Origin: Noviherbaspirillum suwonense
GTDB taxonomy: Bacteria; Pseudomonadota; Gammaproteobacteria; Burkholderiales; Burkholderiaceae_D
Length of the DNA: 64,000 nucleotides
Direction of reading: 5' to 3'
Assembly: GCF_900182955.1 (NCBI RefSeq)
Contig: NZ_FXUL01000012.1
Coordinates: 113,348 to 177,347 of the forward strand
Positions 27,227 to 36,270 of the stretch are shown here, one piece after another; within the stretch, counting starts at the first letter, position 1, and each line of letters begins with the position of its first letter. Made by a program: the position numbers and the translations under genes. The notes under the pieces were generated by a model. It saw nothing but the letters and a program-made list of their open reading frames with translations, was not told the DNA's origin and made no database searches.

Positions 27227-27253
27227 TGGAACGGCATTCTATCCTACGGAACG
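27227..27253. promoter_or_regulatory. Candidate regulator site in the IclR / lyase gap
   Basis: TGGAACGGCATTCTA is a near-palindrome with arms TGGAA/TTCTA. GGAACG is repeated exactly 20 bases later (27228 and 27248). This gap between divergent genes is the expected operator location for the IclR protein. The match is modest. Confidence 0.25.
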
Positions 27254-27334
27254 CTCAGCCTGGACGCGTTTGTTGGATGAGATGACGCTGAACCGTCCGG
27301 CTGCTGCGCGCCGGGCCTGAACAAGGAGTCGATT

Positions 27335-28285
27335 GTGCATCTCCCTTCCGTGGCCGTACCCGCGGTGCTGATCAGCGAAGTCGGTCCCCGCGATGGCTTG
27401 CAGTCGGTCAAGACCATCATGTCCACCGCCGACAAGATCCGCTGGATCAACGCGCTGCATGCGTCCGGCATCCGCGAGATCGAAGTCGGCTCCTTCGTGC
27501 CCGCATCGTCGCTGCCGCAGCTGGCGGACACCGCCGAGCTGGTCCGCCATGCGCTGACCCTGCCTGGCCTGACCGTCATGGCGCTGGTGCCGAACCTGCG
27601 CGGGGCGCAGGCGGCGCTGGCGTCCGGCGTGCACAAGCTGACGATCCCGGTGTCGGCAAGCGAAGCCCATTCGCTGGCCAATGTGCGCAAGTCGCGGGAC
27701 GAGATGGTGGCCACGGTGCGGGACATCGTCGCGCTGCGCAATGCCCTTGCCCCCGGCGTGAAGATCGAGGCCGGCGTGTCGACGGCGTTCGGCTGCACGA
27801 TCCAGGGCGCGGTGCCGGAAGACGATGTCATCCGCACCGCAGCCCTCTGCGTCGCCGCGGGCGTCGACGAGTCCGGCTTGTCCGACACCACCGGGTACGC
27901 GAACCCGGCCCAGGTCGGCCGCCTGTTCCGCCGCCTGCGGGCCGAGATCGGCGACAAGGCGGGCGCCGCGCACCTGCACAATACCCGCGGCCTCGGGCTG
28001 GCCAATTGCCTGGCGGCGTACGAGGCCGGCGTGCGCACGTTCGACGCCTCGCTCGGCGGCCTGGGCGGATGCCCCTACGCGCCGGGCGCATCCGGCAACG
28101 TGGTGACCGAAGACCTGGTGTTCATGTTCGAGGCGATGGGCGTGTGTACCGGCATCGATTTGGCGAAACTGCTTGCCGCCCGCGAGCCGTTGAAGGCGGG
28201 TCTGCCCGGCGAAGCGCTGTACGGCATGCTGCCCGAAGCCGGATTGCCGAAGGGGTTTGTCCAGGATGCCGTCCATGTCGACTAG
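27335..28285 (+). CDS. Hydroxymethylglutaryl-CoA lyase family enzyme
   Basis: This 316-residue cytoplasmic TIM-barrel enzyme of the HMG-CoA lyase/DRE-TIM family cleaves a beta-hydroxyacyl-CoA such as HMG-CoA. Metal-binding and catalytic landmarks are EVGPRDGLQ (residue 15), the SVSTAFGCT-like VSTAFGCTIQG (about residue 150), HLHNTRGLGLAN (about residue 215) and the loop GGCPYAPGASGNVVTEDLV with its catalytic Cys. The start is GTG at 27335, with AAGGAG well placed before it. It overlaps the CoA-transferase gene by 11 bases. The true substrate may be a 3-hydroxy-3-methyl dicarboxyl-CoA. Confidence 0.9.
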   Translation: MHLPSVAVPAVLISEVGPRDGLQSVKTIMSTADKIRWINALHASGIREIEVGSFVPASSLPQLADTAELVRHALTLPGLTVMALVPNLRGAQAALASGVHKLTIPVSASEAHSLANVRKSRDEMVATVRDIVALRNALAPGVKIEAGVSTAFGCTIQGAVPEDDVIRTAALCVAAGVDESGLSDTTGYANPAQVGRLFRRLRAEIGDKAGAAHLHNTRGLGLANCLAAYEAGVRTFDASLGGLGGCPYAPGASGNVVTEDLVFMFEAMGVCTGIDLAKLLAAREPLKAGLPGEALYGMLPEAGLPKGFVQDAVHVD

Positions 28286-29456
28286 CCCGCTCCCGTACGC
28301 CGGCATCCGGGTGGTCGAATTCACCCACATGGTCATGGGACCGACCTGCGGCATGGTGCTGGCCGACCTTGGCGCCGACGTCATCAAGATCGAGCCGATC
28401 ACGGGCGACAACACCCGCGCGCTGCTGGGCTCCGGCGCCGGGTTTTTCCCGATGTTCAACCGGAACAAGAGAAGTATCGCAATCGACCTGCATAGGCCCG
28501 AGGGACTGGCGCTGGCGCTTGAGCTGATCGACACGGCCGACATCGTCAGTGAAAACTTCAAGCCGAGCACCATGACGAAACTCGGGCTGGACTATGCCAG
28601 CCTGTCGGCGCGCAACGAGCGCCTGATCTACGTCAGCCACAAGGGGTTCCTGCCCGGCCCCTACGACCACCGCACCGCGCTCGACGAGGTCGTGCAGATG
28701 ATGGGCGGGCTCGCGTACATGACCGGGCGGCCCGGCGACCCGCTGCGCGCCGGCACCAGCGTCAACGACATCATGGGCGGCGTCTTCGGCGCGCTGGGCG
28801 CGATGGCGGCGCTGGCGCAGCGCGCGCAGACCGGGCGCGGCCAGGAGGTGCAGAGCGCGCTGTATGAAAACAATGTCTTCCTGGTGGCCCAGCACATGAT
28901 GCAGTACGCCGTCACCGGCAAGCCGGCCGCCCCGATGCCCAGCCGCATTTCGGCCTGGGCGGTCTACGATGTCTTCAGCGTCAAGGACGGCGAACAGATT
29001 TTCCTGGCAGTCGTCACCGACACGCAGTGGGCGCTGTTCTGCGACGCCTTCGGGCTGGCCGAACTGAAAGCCGACCCCCGGCTGGCCACCAACAACCTCC
29101 GGGTGGCGGCGCGCGACTGGATGATGCCGGCGCTGCGCACGGAAATGGCCCGCTACGGCGCGGCCGAACTGTCGGCCGTGTTCGAGCGGCATGGCCTGCC
29201 GTTTGCGCCAATCACCCGCCCGCACGACCTGCTGGACGATCCGCATCTCAAGGCCACGGGCGGGCTGGCCCCGATCACCTTGCCCGACGGCCGCACGACC
29301 CAGACGCCGCTGCTGCCGCTGACGCTGGGCGGCAGGCGGCCCGGCGTGCGCCTGAACCCGCCCGGACTGGGCGAGCACAGCGCAGCGCTCCTGCGCGAAC
29401 TCGGCTATGGCGACGCCGCCATCGCCGAGCTGCAGCGCCAACAGATTGTCCGTTAA
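28275..29456 (+). CDS. CaiB/BaiF family CoA-transferase
   Basis: This 393-residue class III CoA-transferase has YAGIRVVEFTHMVMGPTCGM, then LADLGADVIKIEPITGD, IVSENFKPSTMTKLGL and YVSHKGFLPGP at the expected places. The start was set to ATG 28275 (MSTSPLPYAG); three in-frame ATGs lie within 18 bases. The gene begins before the end of the lyase gene, so the two are coupled. Together with the lyase it would activate an acid with CoA and then cleave the CoA ester, a scheme known for itaconate-, 3-methylglutaconate- and citramalate-type acids. The order of steps is inferred. A Bug receptor gene follows. Confidence 0.9.
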   Translation: MSTSPLPYAGIRVVEFTHMVMGPTCGMVLADLGADVIKIEPITGDNTRALLGSGAGFFPMFNRNKRSIAIDLHRPEGLALALELIDTADIVSENFKPSTMTKLGLDYASLSARNERLIYVSHKGFLPGPYDHRTALDEVVQMMGGLAYMTGRPGDPLRAGTSVNDIMGGVFGALGAMAALAQRAQTGRGQEVQSALYENNVFLVAQHMMQYAVTGKPAAPMPSRISAWAVYDVFSVKDGEQIFLAVVTDTQWALFCDAFGLAELKADPRLATNNLRVAARDWMMPALRTEMARYGAAELSAVFERHGLPFAPITRPHDLLDDPHLKATGGLAPITLPDGRTTQTPLLPLTLGGRRPGVRLNPPGLGEHSAALLRELGYGDAAIAELQRQQIVR

Positions 29457-29474
29457 CTGACAGGAGAAAACACG

Positions 29475-30461
29475 ATGCCTACACTCGGGCGCAGCCTGAC
29501 CCTCGGCGCCGTCGCTGCCGGCCTGATGCTCGCGGGCGGCGCCAGCCTTGCCCAGAACGGCGCCTGGCCGAGCCAGCCGGTCCGCTTCATCGTCCCCTAT
29601 ACGCCGGGCGGCGGCACCGACACGGTGACCCGTCATGTCGCGGAAACGATCACGGCAGGCACGAAGTGGGTCATGTTGGTCGACAACAAGCCAGGCGCAA
29701 ACGGCAACATCGGCATGGACGCGGTGGCCAAGGCCAAGCCCGACGGCTACACCATCGGCATGGGCCAGACATCCAACCTGGCGATCAATCCGGCCCTGAC
29801 GCCGAGAATGCCGTTCGATGCGGCGCGCGAGCTGGTCCCGGTGGCGCTGGTGGCCGAACTGCCGACCGTCATGGTGGTGCGCGCGGATGCGCCGTGGAAA
29901 ACGCTGGCCGACGCGATCAAGGCTGCCAAATCCAAGCCCGGCGAGATGAAGCAGGCGCTCGCCGGCACCGGCACCGTGGGCCACCTGGCCGGCGAACTGC
30001 TGAACCGCCGCGCCGGCATCCAGGTGCTCAATATCCCGTACAAGGGCGCGTCGCCGGCAATCACGGACCTGATCGGCGGACAGACCGACACGATGTTCGC
30101 CACGCCCCAAGCCGTCATCGGCATGATCAAGGGCGGCAAGCTGCGCGCGCTGGCGGTCACCTCGCGCAAGCGGCTGGCCATCCTGCCGGACGTGCCGACC
30201 GTGGCCGAATCGGGCTACCCGGATTTCGTGGCGATGGACTGGAAGGCGGTCGTGGCGCCGGCGGGCACACCCGCGGACGTCATCCAGCGGCTCAACGGCG
30301 AAGTGGCCAGGGCGCTGACGCAGCCGACGCTGCTGGCCACGCTGGAAGCCGAGGGCAGCGTGCCGATGCGCGCCACGCCGTCGGAGGCGGCCAGCTTTAT
30401 CCGGGCCGAGCAGGGGAAGTGGGCCAGCCTGATACGGGACGCCGGCATCAAGGGCGAGTAA
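29475..30461 (+). CDS. Bug-family (TctC-like) solute-binding protein
   Basis: This 328-residue periplasmic receptor has a signal peptide ending at GGASLAQNG. Landmarks are FIVPYTPGGGTDTVTRHV, DNKPGANGNIGMDAVAKAKPDG and the second-lobe NIPYKGASPAITDLIGG. It starts 18 bases after the CoA-transferase stop and has ACAGGAGAAAACACG before the ATG, so it is the third gene of the lyase/CoA-transferase unit. It probably collects that pathway's acid. No membrane subunit is near. A hairpin follows the stop. Confidence 0.92.
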   Translation: MPTLGRSLTLGAVAAGLMLAGGASLAQNGAWPSQPVRFIVPYTPGGGTDTVTRHVAETITAGTKWVMLVDNKPGANGNIGMDAVAKAKPDGYTIGMGQTSNLAINPALTPRMPFDAARELVPVALVAELPTVMVVRADAPWKTLADAIKAAKSKPGEMKQALAGTGTVGHLAGELLNRRAGIQVLNIPYKGASPAITDLIGGQTDTMFATPQAVIGMIKGGKLRALAVTSRKRLAILPDVPTVAESGYPDFVAMDWKAVVAPAGTPADVIQRLNGEVARALTQPTLLATLEAEGSVPMRATPSEAASFIRAEQGKWASLIRDAGIKGE

Positions 30462-30462
30462 G

Positions 30463-30492
30463 CGGCGCTGCCGGCCCGGCATGGCAGCGCCG
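30463..30492. terminator. 10-bp GC hairpin at convergent gene ends
   Basis: CGGCGCTGCC pairs with GGCAGCGCCG around a 10-base loop immediately after the Bug stop and between two converging transcripts. No T-run follows. Confidence 0.5.
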
Positions 30493-30587
30493 GCGCTACG
30501 CCGCACGGATGGCATGTCCCCGCGAAAGTCCTGTCGCCTGCCTGACGCGGCCGCGTGCAACCGGCGCCTGTCATGCCCCGCGCGCAG

Positions 30588-31544
30588 CTATCCCGCGTTC
30601 ACGATATGCTCCGGCCGCCCGGCCGCATAGGCAAGGATCTGGTCGAACACCTTGCCGAAGCCGAATTCATACGCATCGCGCTCGACGTAGCCGAGGTGCG
30701 GCGTGCACAGCGCGTTGTCCAGCGCGAGCAGCGGGTCGTCCGGCGGCAGCGGCTCCTGCTCGTAGACATCGACCGCTGCGCGCCCGGGCCGACCTTCCCG
30801 CAGCGCCGCGACCAGCGCCCCCGGTTCGATCAGCTCCGCCCGGCTCGTGTTGACGAGCAGCGCGTCCGGCTTCATGCGCGCCAGGTCGTTCGCCGATACG
30901 ATGCCGCGGGTCTGCGCATTCAGCCGCACGTGCAGCGTCAGCACATCGGCCGCCTCGAACAGCGCGCGCTGGCTGCCGGCCGTGTCGTAACCGTCGGCGC
31001 GGGCCTTGTCCAGCGTCGTGGCGCGGCCCCATACAAGAACCCGCATGCCGAAGGCCCGGCCGTAGCCGGCAAGGAGCGCGCCGATCCGGCCGTAACCGAA
31101 GATGCCGAGCGTGCGTCCATGCAGCACGTCGCCCATCGTCGTCTGCCAGCGCCCGGCCTTGAGCTGCGCGACTTCCTGCGGGATATGGCGAAACGCGCCG
31201 AGGATCAGGCCCCAGGTGAACTCCGCCGTGGCGTACGAGGGCCGCCCGTACTGCCCGGCCGACACCAGCACGCCGTGCCGGCTGCAGGCAGCGAGGTCGA
31301 TATGCGGCGTCACGCCGTGCTGGCTGATGAGCTTGAGCCGCGGCAGCCGCGCCAGCAGGTCTGCGCCGACCGGCGTGCGTTCCCGGATCAGGACCAGCAC
31401 TTCGGTCTCGGCAAGGCGCTCGGCCAGCAGGTCGACGTCCTCGACATGGTCATGCCAGACCGTGACTTCGTGGCCTGCCAACTTGCCGAAGCAGTGCAGG
31501 AACCGGACGGCATCCTGGTAATCGTCGAGGATGGCAATCTTCAT
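30588..31544 (-). CDS. D-2-hydroxyacid dehydrogenase family protein
   Basis: This 318-residue NAD(P)-dependent enzyme reduces 2-oxoacids or oxidises D-2-hydroxyacids. The Rossmann motif is LGIFGYGRIGALLAGYGRAFG (about residue 145). Catalytic residues are Arg in VNTSRAELI, Glu in DVYEQEPLP and His in CTPHLGYVERD. It is the last gene of a five-gene minus-strand operon (acyl-CoA dehydrogenase to this gene). Its ATG overlaps the hydrolase stop by four bases (ATGA). The substrate is unknown; phosphoglycerate-like enzymes share this fold. Confidence 0.9.
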   Translation of the reverse strand: MKIAILDDYQDAVRFLHCFGKLAGHEVTVWHDHVEDVDLLAERLAETEVLVLIRERTPVGADLLARLPRLKLISQHGVTPHIDLAACSRHGVLVSAGQYGRPSYATAEFTWGLILGAFRHIPQEVAQLKAGRWQTTMGDVLHGRTLGIFGYGRIGALLAGYGRAFGMRVLVWGRATTLDKARADGYDTAGSQRALFEAADVLTLHVRLNAQTRGIVSANDLARMKPDALLVNTSRAELIEPGALVAALREGRPGRAAVDVYEQEPLPPDDPLLALDNALCTPHLGYVERDAYEFGFGKVFDQILAYAAGRPEHIVNAG

Positions 31545-32485
31545 GGAAGCGGCTCGCTAAAGAATTCGGCGGCCAGCGCATTGAAGCGCGCGGCCTGCTC
31601 ATACTGCAGCCAGTGGCCGCATGCGCCGACCACGCTCACGCGGTCGGGCCCTAGCGCCTTCGTCAGCCACGCGTGACGTTCGACGAGTTCATGCCGCTGG
31701 TGCGGGTCGTTCTCGCCGAGCGCCACCTGCACCGGCATGGGCAGCGCCGCCAGCACCGGCCGCAGCTGGACCGCGCGTGACAGCGGCCGCGAGACGAACC
31801 GGGCCTGGCGCACGCAGTCTTCCAGCAGGTCGAGCGCGGCCGGCGTGGCGAGCGCCGGATTATGCACCATCAGTTCGCGCAGCGTGATCTCCAGCCCGGC
31901 GCGCAAGCCGCTCGCCCGCGCGGCGTCGGCGGCGCGCGCTTGGATCGCCTTGACTTCCGCCGACACGGGCCCCAGTCCCGGCGGATTGACCAGCAGCAGC
32001 GCGCGCACCGACGTCGGGTCCAGCCGCGCGATCGTGGCGGCGACCGCGGTACCGAACGAAAACGCGGCAATCCCGGGCGGAACGTTGCGCAGTCCGGGCG
32101 GCAGGCCGGCGCACAGGGAGGCAATGGCCTGTGCAACCGGCCGCGCCAGCTGCTCGATGCTGCTGTCGGGCGGCGCGTCGCATGACCCGCCAAAGCCGGG
32201 CAGGTCGAGCGCCAGCACCGTATGCCGTTCGGCCAGCGCGGCAATGTTGGCTTCCCAGTGCCGCCAGCTGCCGAAGCCGCCGTGCAGCAGCACCAGCGGC
32301 GCGCCGCTGCCGGCCCGCACGTAATGCAGCGGACCCAGCGAGGTGTCGGTCATGCCGTGCACCAGCGCGCCGGCCTCGGGTGGGCAACGCGGGTCTGTCG
32401 GCGTGCCGCTCCGTTCCCTGTCTTCGTCCTGCATGGACCCCCGGGAACCGCTGACAGCCATGGGTACACCGGCCCGATCGTTCAC
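31541..32485 (-). CDS. Alpha/beta-hydrolase
   Basis: This 314-residue serine hydrolase has an oxyanion-hole motif PLVLLHGGFGSWRHW, a nucleophile-elbow at FSFGTAVAA (in AxSxG form, FSFG in place of GxSxG), an acid in ALGENDPHQ and the catalytic His in GACGHWLQYEQAA. It could hydrolyse an ester, lactone or C-C bond in the pathway. The start is GTG at 32485, which overlaps the stop of the upstream gene by four bases (GTGA). A downstream ATG (MAVSGSRG) is an alternative start. The gene is in a five-gene catabolic operon. Confidence 0.85.
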   Translation of the reverse strand: MNDRAGVPMAVSGSRGSMQDEDRERSGTPTDPRCPPEAGALVHGMTDTSLGPLHYVRAGSGAPLVLLHGGFGSWRHWEANIAALAERHTVLALDLPGFGGSCDAPPDSSIEQLARPVAQAIASLCAGLPPGLRNVPPGIAAFSFGTAVAATIARLDPTSVRALLLVNPPGLGPVSAEVKAIQARAADAARASGLRAGLEITLRELMVHNPALATPAALDLLEDCVRQARFVSRPLSRAVQLRPVLAALPMPVQVALGENDPHQRHELVERHAWLTKALGPDRVSVVGACGHWLQYEQAARFNALAAEFFSEPLP

Positions 32486-33804
32486 AGCGTGTCCAGCCTG
32501 TCGATTTGCCGGAGCCGGCCGAGCAGCGCGTCGGCGGCGGCCTGGCCCAGCACGGGCACGGCAAGTTCGTCGAATTTCTGCGCAAGTTCGTCATCGGTGA
32601 GCGGCTGCTCCGGGTCGCCCTTGCGGGTCGGCTGCAGCAGCGTCAGCACGCGGCCGTCGCGCAGCTGCATGCGGATGCGGGCCGCGCGCCGCCCGGGGAA
32701 GGCGCCGTCCAGCTCCGGATCGACGCCGAGCACGATGCGGGTCATCAGCGCCCGTGTCGCCGGATCGGCCAGCCGCGCCGGCTCGAATGCCGCCAGCCGC
32801 ACGCTGCCGTGGCACAGCGCGCTGGCCACCGCATACTTCACGGAAAAGCGCGCTTCCGCCGGCGTGGCCGGATGCTCGTAGCCAGCCACCTCCAGCGCGG
32901 CACGGTAAGTGAGAATGTCGATGCGCTCGATGTCGTCTGGACGCACGCCATGCTGCGCCTGCAGCGCCAGCGCGCCGTCGATGGGCGCGAAGGTGTGCCC
33001 GCAGCACGCATGGTTCTTGAAGGTGATGCGGGTGATATGGAAGTCCCGGCCCAGCGTGGCGACCGCCTGACGCCAGTCCGGGCCGTCGCTCATCGCGCGG
33101 CCGAGGCCGCTGTCGCCTTCCAGGATATCGAGCGAGCCCGTCACGCCTTCGGCTGCGGCCAGCGCCGCGGTCACGCCGGCTTCGGCGGCACGGCCGGCAT
33201 GCAGCGGCTTGGACATCGAATCCATCCGGAACGCCTGCTGCAGGCCGGCGGCAAAGGTCGCCACGGTGGCCAGCGCATGCGCGAACCGGTCCGCATCGAG
33301 CTGCAGGATCTCGGCGGCAGCAGCAGCGGCGCCGAAGCAGCCAATGGTGCCGGTATTGTGCCAGTAGCGGTAATGGGCGCGCCCCATCGCGGCGCCAATG
33401 CGGGTCGACACTTCGTAGCCGACCACCACCGCCCGCAGGAAGTCCGCACCCGAAACCTTCCTGGCCTGGGCCAGCGCGAGGGCCGCGGCAATGGTGGGCG
33501 CGCCGGGGTGATAGATCGCCTCGCGGAAAATATCGTCGACTTCCACGATATGCGCCGCCGTGCCGTTGATCAGCGCCGCCGCACGGATCGTCGCCGGCGT
33601 GCCAGACACCAGGCGCGCCCGGCCATGGCCGACCTCGTCGGCCAGCGCCTGCTGCAGCGAGGTCGCCGGCGGCAGCACGGCGCCCGGGAGCGCCGCCGCA
33701 TACCAGTCGATCACGGCCCGCTGGGCATGGTGCGTGACTTCCGCGCTCATCGGCGCGGCCCGGTAGCCGACGGCGAACCCGGCGAATTGTTCGACGATGG
33801 TCAT
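32482..33804 (-). CDS. MmgE/PrpD family protein
   Basis: This 440-residue protein belongs to the MmgE/PrpD family (2-methylcitrate dehydratase and related). The N-terminus is VEQFAGFAVGYRA, and later come the conserved ALINGTAAHIVEVDD, HPGAPTIAAALALA, GYEVSTRIG, and FKNHACCGHTFAPIDGALAL. I chose ATG 33804 (MTIVEQF) with GGGGA before it; the longer frame has no site. It lies third in the minus-strand operon. It might dehydrate or isomerise a carboxylic intermediate such as an aconitate-type acid. The exact reaction is not determinable. Confidence 0.88.
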   Translation of the reverse strand: MTIVEQFAGFAVGYRAAPMSAEVTHHAQRAVIDWYAAALPGAVLPPATSLQQALADEVGHGRARLVSGTPATIRAAALINGTAAHIVEVDDIFREAIYHPGAPTIAAALALAQARKVSGADFLRAVVVGYEVSTRIGAAMGRAHYRYWHNTGTIGCFGAAAAAAEILQLDADRFAHALATVATFAAGLQQAFRMDSMSKPLHAGRAAEAGVTAALAAAEGVTGSLDILEGDSGLGRAMSDGPDWRQAVATLGRDFHITRITFKNHACCGHTFAPIDGALALQAQHGVRPDDIERIDILTYRAALEVAGYEHPATPAEARFSVKYAVASALCHGSVRLAAFEPARLADPATRALMTRIVLGVDPELDGAFPGRRAARIRMQLRDGRVLTLLQPTRKGDPEQPLTDDELAQKFDELAVPVLGQAAADALLGRLRQIDRLDTL

Positions 33805-33815
33805 GGGTTCCCCGT

Positions 33816-34811
33816 TTATTCCGCGCTCGCGCCGGACAGCTTGACGACCTTTTCCCACTTGGCGGTCTCGCTGCGCATGTAGTCGCCGAACTGGGCCGGC
33901 GTGGAAGCCACCGGTTCGGCGCCCTGTTCGATGAACTTCGCGCGCATGTCCGGCGTGGCCATCACGCGGGCAATGTCGGCGGAAATCTTTTCCGAGACAG
34001 CCTTGGGCATCGCGGCCGGGCCGACCAGCCCGAACCAGGAACTCGCATCGAAGTTCGGGTAACCCGATTCGGCCACCGTCGGGATCTCGGGCAAGCCGGT
34101 CGAGCGCTTCTTGCTGGTCACTGCCAGCGCCTTGAGCTTGCCGCTGCGCACATGCTGGACCACGGACGGAATGGTGGCGAACATGAAGTGCACCGAATCC
34201 CCGGCCAGCAGGTCGTTCAACGCCACCGCGCCCTTGTACGGCACATGGGTGGCCTCGACCTTGGCTTCATGCTTGAGCAGTTCGGTGGCCAGGTGAGACG
34301 CGGTGCCGCTGCCGGTCGACGCATAGAAATACTTGCCGGGATTGGCCTTCAGCAGGCCCATGAAGTCCTTGAATGTCGCGGCCGGCATGAACTTGGGATT
34401 GACGACCAGCATATTGGGCACATCGGCCACGAGCGAGATCGGCGTGAAGTCCTTCAGGTGGTCGAACGGCATGCGCTTGTACAGGCTCGTGTTCACGGAC
34501 AGCGGCCCGGTCGAGCCCATGAACAGCGTGTAGCCGTCGGGCGCGGCCTTGGCAACGAGCGCGCCGGCGATATTGCCGCCGGCGCCGGGCCGGTTTTCCA
34601 CGATGACGGACTGGCCCCAGGCCTTGCTCAGCTCCACGCCCAGCATGCGGGCAATGATGTCGGTGGTGCCGCCCGGGGAAAAGCCGACGATGATGTTGAC
34701 GGGCCGCTTGGGCCAGTCCTGGTCCTGCGCCGGCGACTGCTGCGCAAACAGCGTCAGCGCGATGCCGACGACGGGAATGGCGAGCTTGCGGATGGTGGTC
34801 GATAAGGTCAT
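33816..34811 (-). CDS. Bug-family (TctC-like) solute-binding protein
   Basis: This 331-residue receptor has a signal peptide ending at AQQSPAQDQD. Landmarks are IIVGFSPGGTTDIIARM, ENRPGAGGNIAGALVAKAAPDG and THVPYKGAVALNDLLAG. I chose ATG 34811, after GGAGACGCCAGAC; the extension from 34865 has no signal peptide. It is the second gene of the operon, between the acyl-CoA dehydrogenase and MmgE/PrpD genes. It probably supplies the acid degraded by them. Confidence 0.92.
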   Translation of the reverse strand: MTLSTTIRKLAIPVVGIALTLFAQQSPAQDQDWPKRPVNIIVGFSPGGTTDIIARMLGVELSKAWGQSVIVENRPGAGGNIAGALVAKAAPDGYTLFMGSTGPLSVNTSLYKRMPFDHLKDFTPISLVADVPNMLVVNPKFMPAATFKDFMGLLKANPGKYFYASTGSGTASHLATELLKHEAKVEATHVPYKGAVALNDLLAGDSVHFMFATIPSVVQHVRSGKLKALAVTSKKRSTGLPEIPTVAESGYPNFDASSWFGLVGPAAMPKAVSEKISADIARVMATPDMRAKFIEQGAEPVASTPAQFGDYMRSETAKWEKVVKLSGASAE

Positions 34812-34864
34812 GTCTGGCGTCTCCGTCTTCTGATTTTTGTGATGGTCATGCTTCTGCTGCGGCA

Positions 34865-36022
34865 TCAGGTCGCGCTGGCGGCCCGCTGCGAAAACGTGCG
34901 GCCGAATACGCCCTCGGCAATCCGGTTTTTCAAGACTTCAATCGAGCCGCCGGCGATCATCCAGCCGCGGGTGCGCCGCACGCAATATTCGATCAGCATC
35001 TCCTGGCTGTAGCCCATGGCGCCCATAACCTGCAGCGCTTCATTGGCGACGTCCCAGCCGGCCTGGTTGCACGCCAGCTTGGCCATCGCGGTGCTCTGGG
35101 CCGACGGCAGGCCGTGCTCGCCTTCCAGCGCGGCGCGGTAGAGCAGCAGCTGGGCCGCGTCGAGCTTGACCGCCATCTCGGCGAACTTCCACTGAATGCC
35201 CTGGAATTCGCAGAGCGCGCGGCCGAACTGCTTGCGGCCCAGCGCATGCTCGCGCGCCGCATTGAACGCATAGCGGCCCAGCGCCAGCGACCGCGACGCG
35301 TTGCCCAGCCGCTCCACGTTGAAGCCCGAAATCTGCCGCTTGAAGCCGCCCTCGCCGAGCAGCACGTTCGCGCGCGGGATCCGGCAATGTTCGAAATAGA
35401 GCTGGCTCCACTGCTCGCCGCTCATGAAGGACGATGGCGCTCCAACCGAGAATCCCGGCGTGCCGCGTTCGACCAGCACCGAGCCGATGCCGTTGACGCC
35501 GGGGCCGAAGCGCACATAGACCAGGAACAGGTCGGCTTCCGGGCTGTGCGTGGAGAACACCTTGCTGCCATTGATCAGGTAGCCGTCGCCGTCTTCGGTC
35601 GCGCTGGTTTTCAGCTCCGTGACCGCGGACCCGGCGTCCGGCTCGCTCATGCCCAGCGCGATCAGCCGGGTGCCCGCCAGCAGGCCGGGCAGGAAGCGCG
35701 CCTTCTGGTCGGCGCTGGCATATTCGACAAAGGTGCGGATCGGGCCGAAGTTGCCGGCCTGGACGATGTCCGCGCTCTTCGGGCAGGCCAGCGCGACTTC
35801 CTGGATCGCCAGCACCGCGTGCATCAGGGTGCCGCCCTGGCCGCCGTCGGCCTCGTCGAAGGCGATACCCAGCAGGCCCTGTTCGGCAAGCATGGCGGCC
35901 ACGTCCCACGGATACTGCCGCGAATGGGCGCGTTCCAGTGCGCCAGGGGCGAGCTTGTCTTGGGCGAAGCGGCGCACGGCGTCGGCGAAGGCGCGGTGTT
36001 CCTCGCTCAGGTCGAAATTCAT
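34865..36022 (-). CDS. Acyl-CoA dehydrogenase family protein
   Basis: This 385-residue flavoenzyme has the three-domain ACAD fold. FAD/substrate motifs are ALGMSEPDAGSAVTELKTSA (about 135) and LINGSKVFSTHS (about 160). The C-terminal helical domain includes ERLGNASRSLALGRYAFNAA and QVMGAMGYSQEMLIEYCVRRTRGWMIAGGSIEVLKNRIAE, where the RG.MI.GG motif is usual. It oxidises an acyl-CoA to an enoyl-CoA. It is first in the five-gene minus-strand operon and divergent from the acyl-CoA synthetase gene, so the 248-base gap between them likely holds both promoters. Confidence 0.92.
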   Translation of the reverse strand: MNFDLSEEHRAFADAVRRFAQDKLAPGALERAHSRQYPWDVAAMLAEQGLLGIAFDEADGGQGGTLMHAVLAIQEVALACPKSADIVQAGNFGPIRTFVEYASADQKARFLPGLLAGTRLIALGMSEPDAGSAVTELKTSATEDGDGYLINGSKVFSTHSPEADLFLVYVRFGPGVNGIGSVLVERGTPGFSVGAPSSFMSGEQWSQLYFEHCRIPRANVLLGEGGFKRQISGFNVERLGNASRSLALGRYAFNAAREHALGRKQFGRALCEFQGIQWKFAEMAVKLDAAQLLLYRAALEGEHGLPSAQSTAMAKLACNQAGWDVANEALQVMGAMGYSQEMLIEYCVRRTRGWMIAGGSIEVLKNRIAEGVFGRTFSQRAASAT

Positions 36023-36270
36023 GACGGTTCCTTGGTCTTGTCGGTGCAGGGATGCAGGAGTGCAGGCGGGGCCAGTGTGCGCTGACGTCCCGGCTTTGAC
36101 AATTTCCGGTTACGCACGCCGGCATGAGAAAAACTCATGGCAGCCACCGCGCCGCAGGGCTTTTACAAAAACGCATGGCGGCATTCGCAATCGGAATCGG
36201 AGCGCGGAAAGCCAGGTGCAATAATCCGGCAAGCCCCGCACCAACCGCAACCAGGAGGACCGACAACGTC

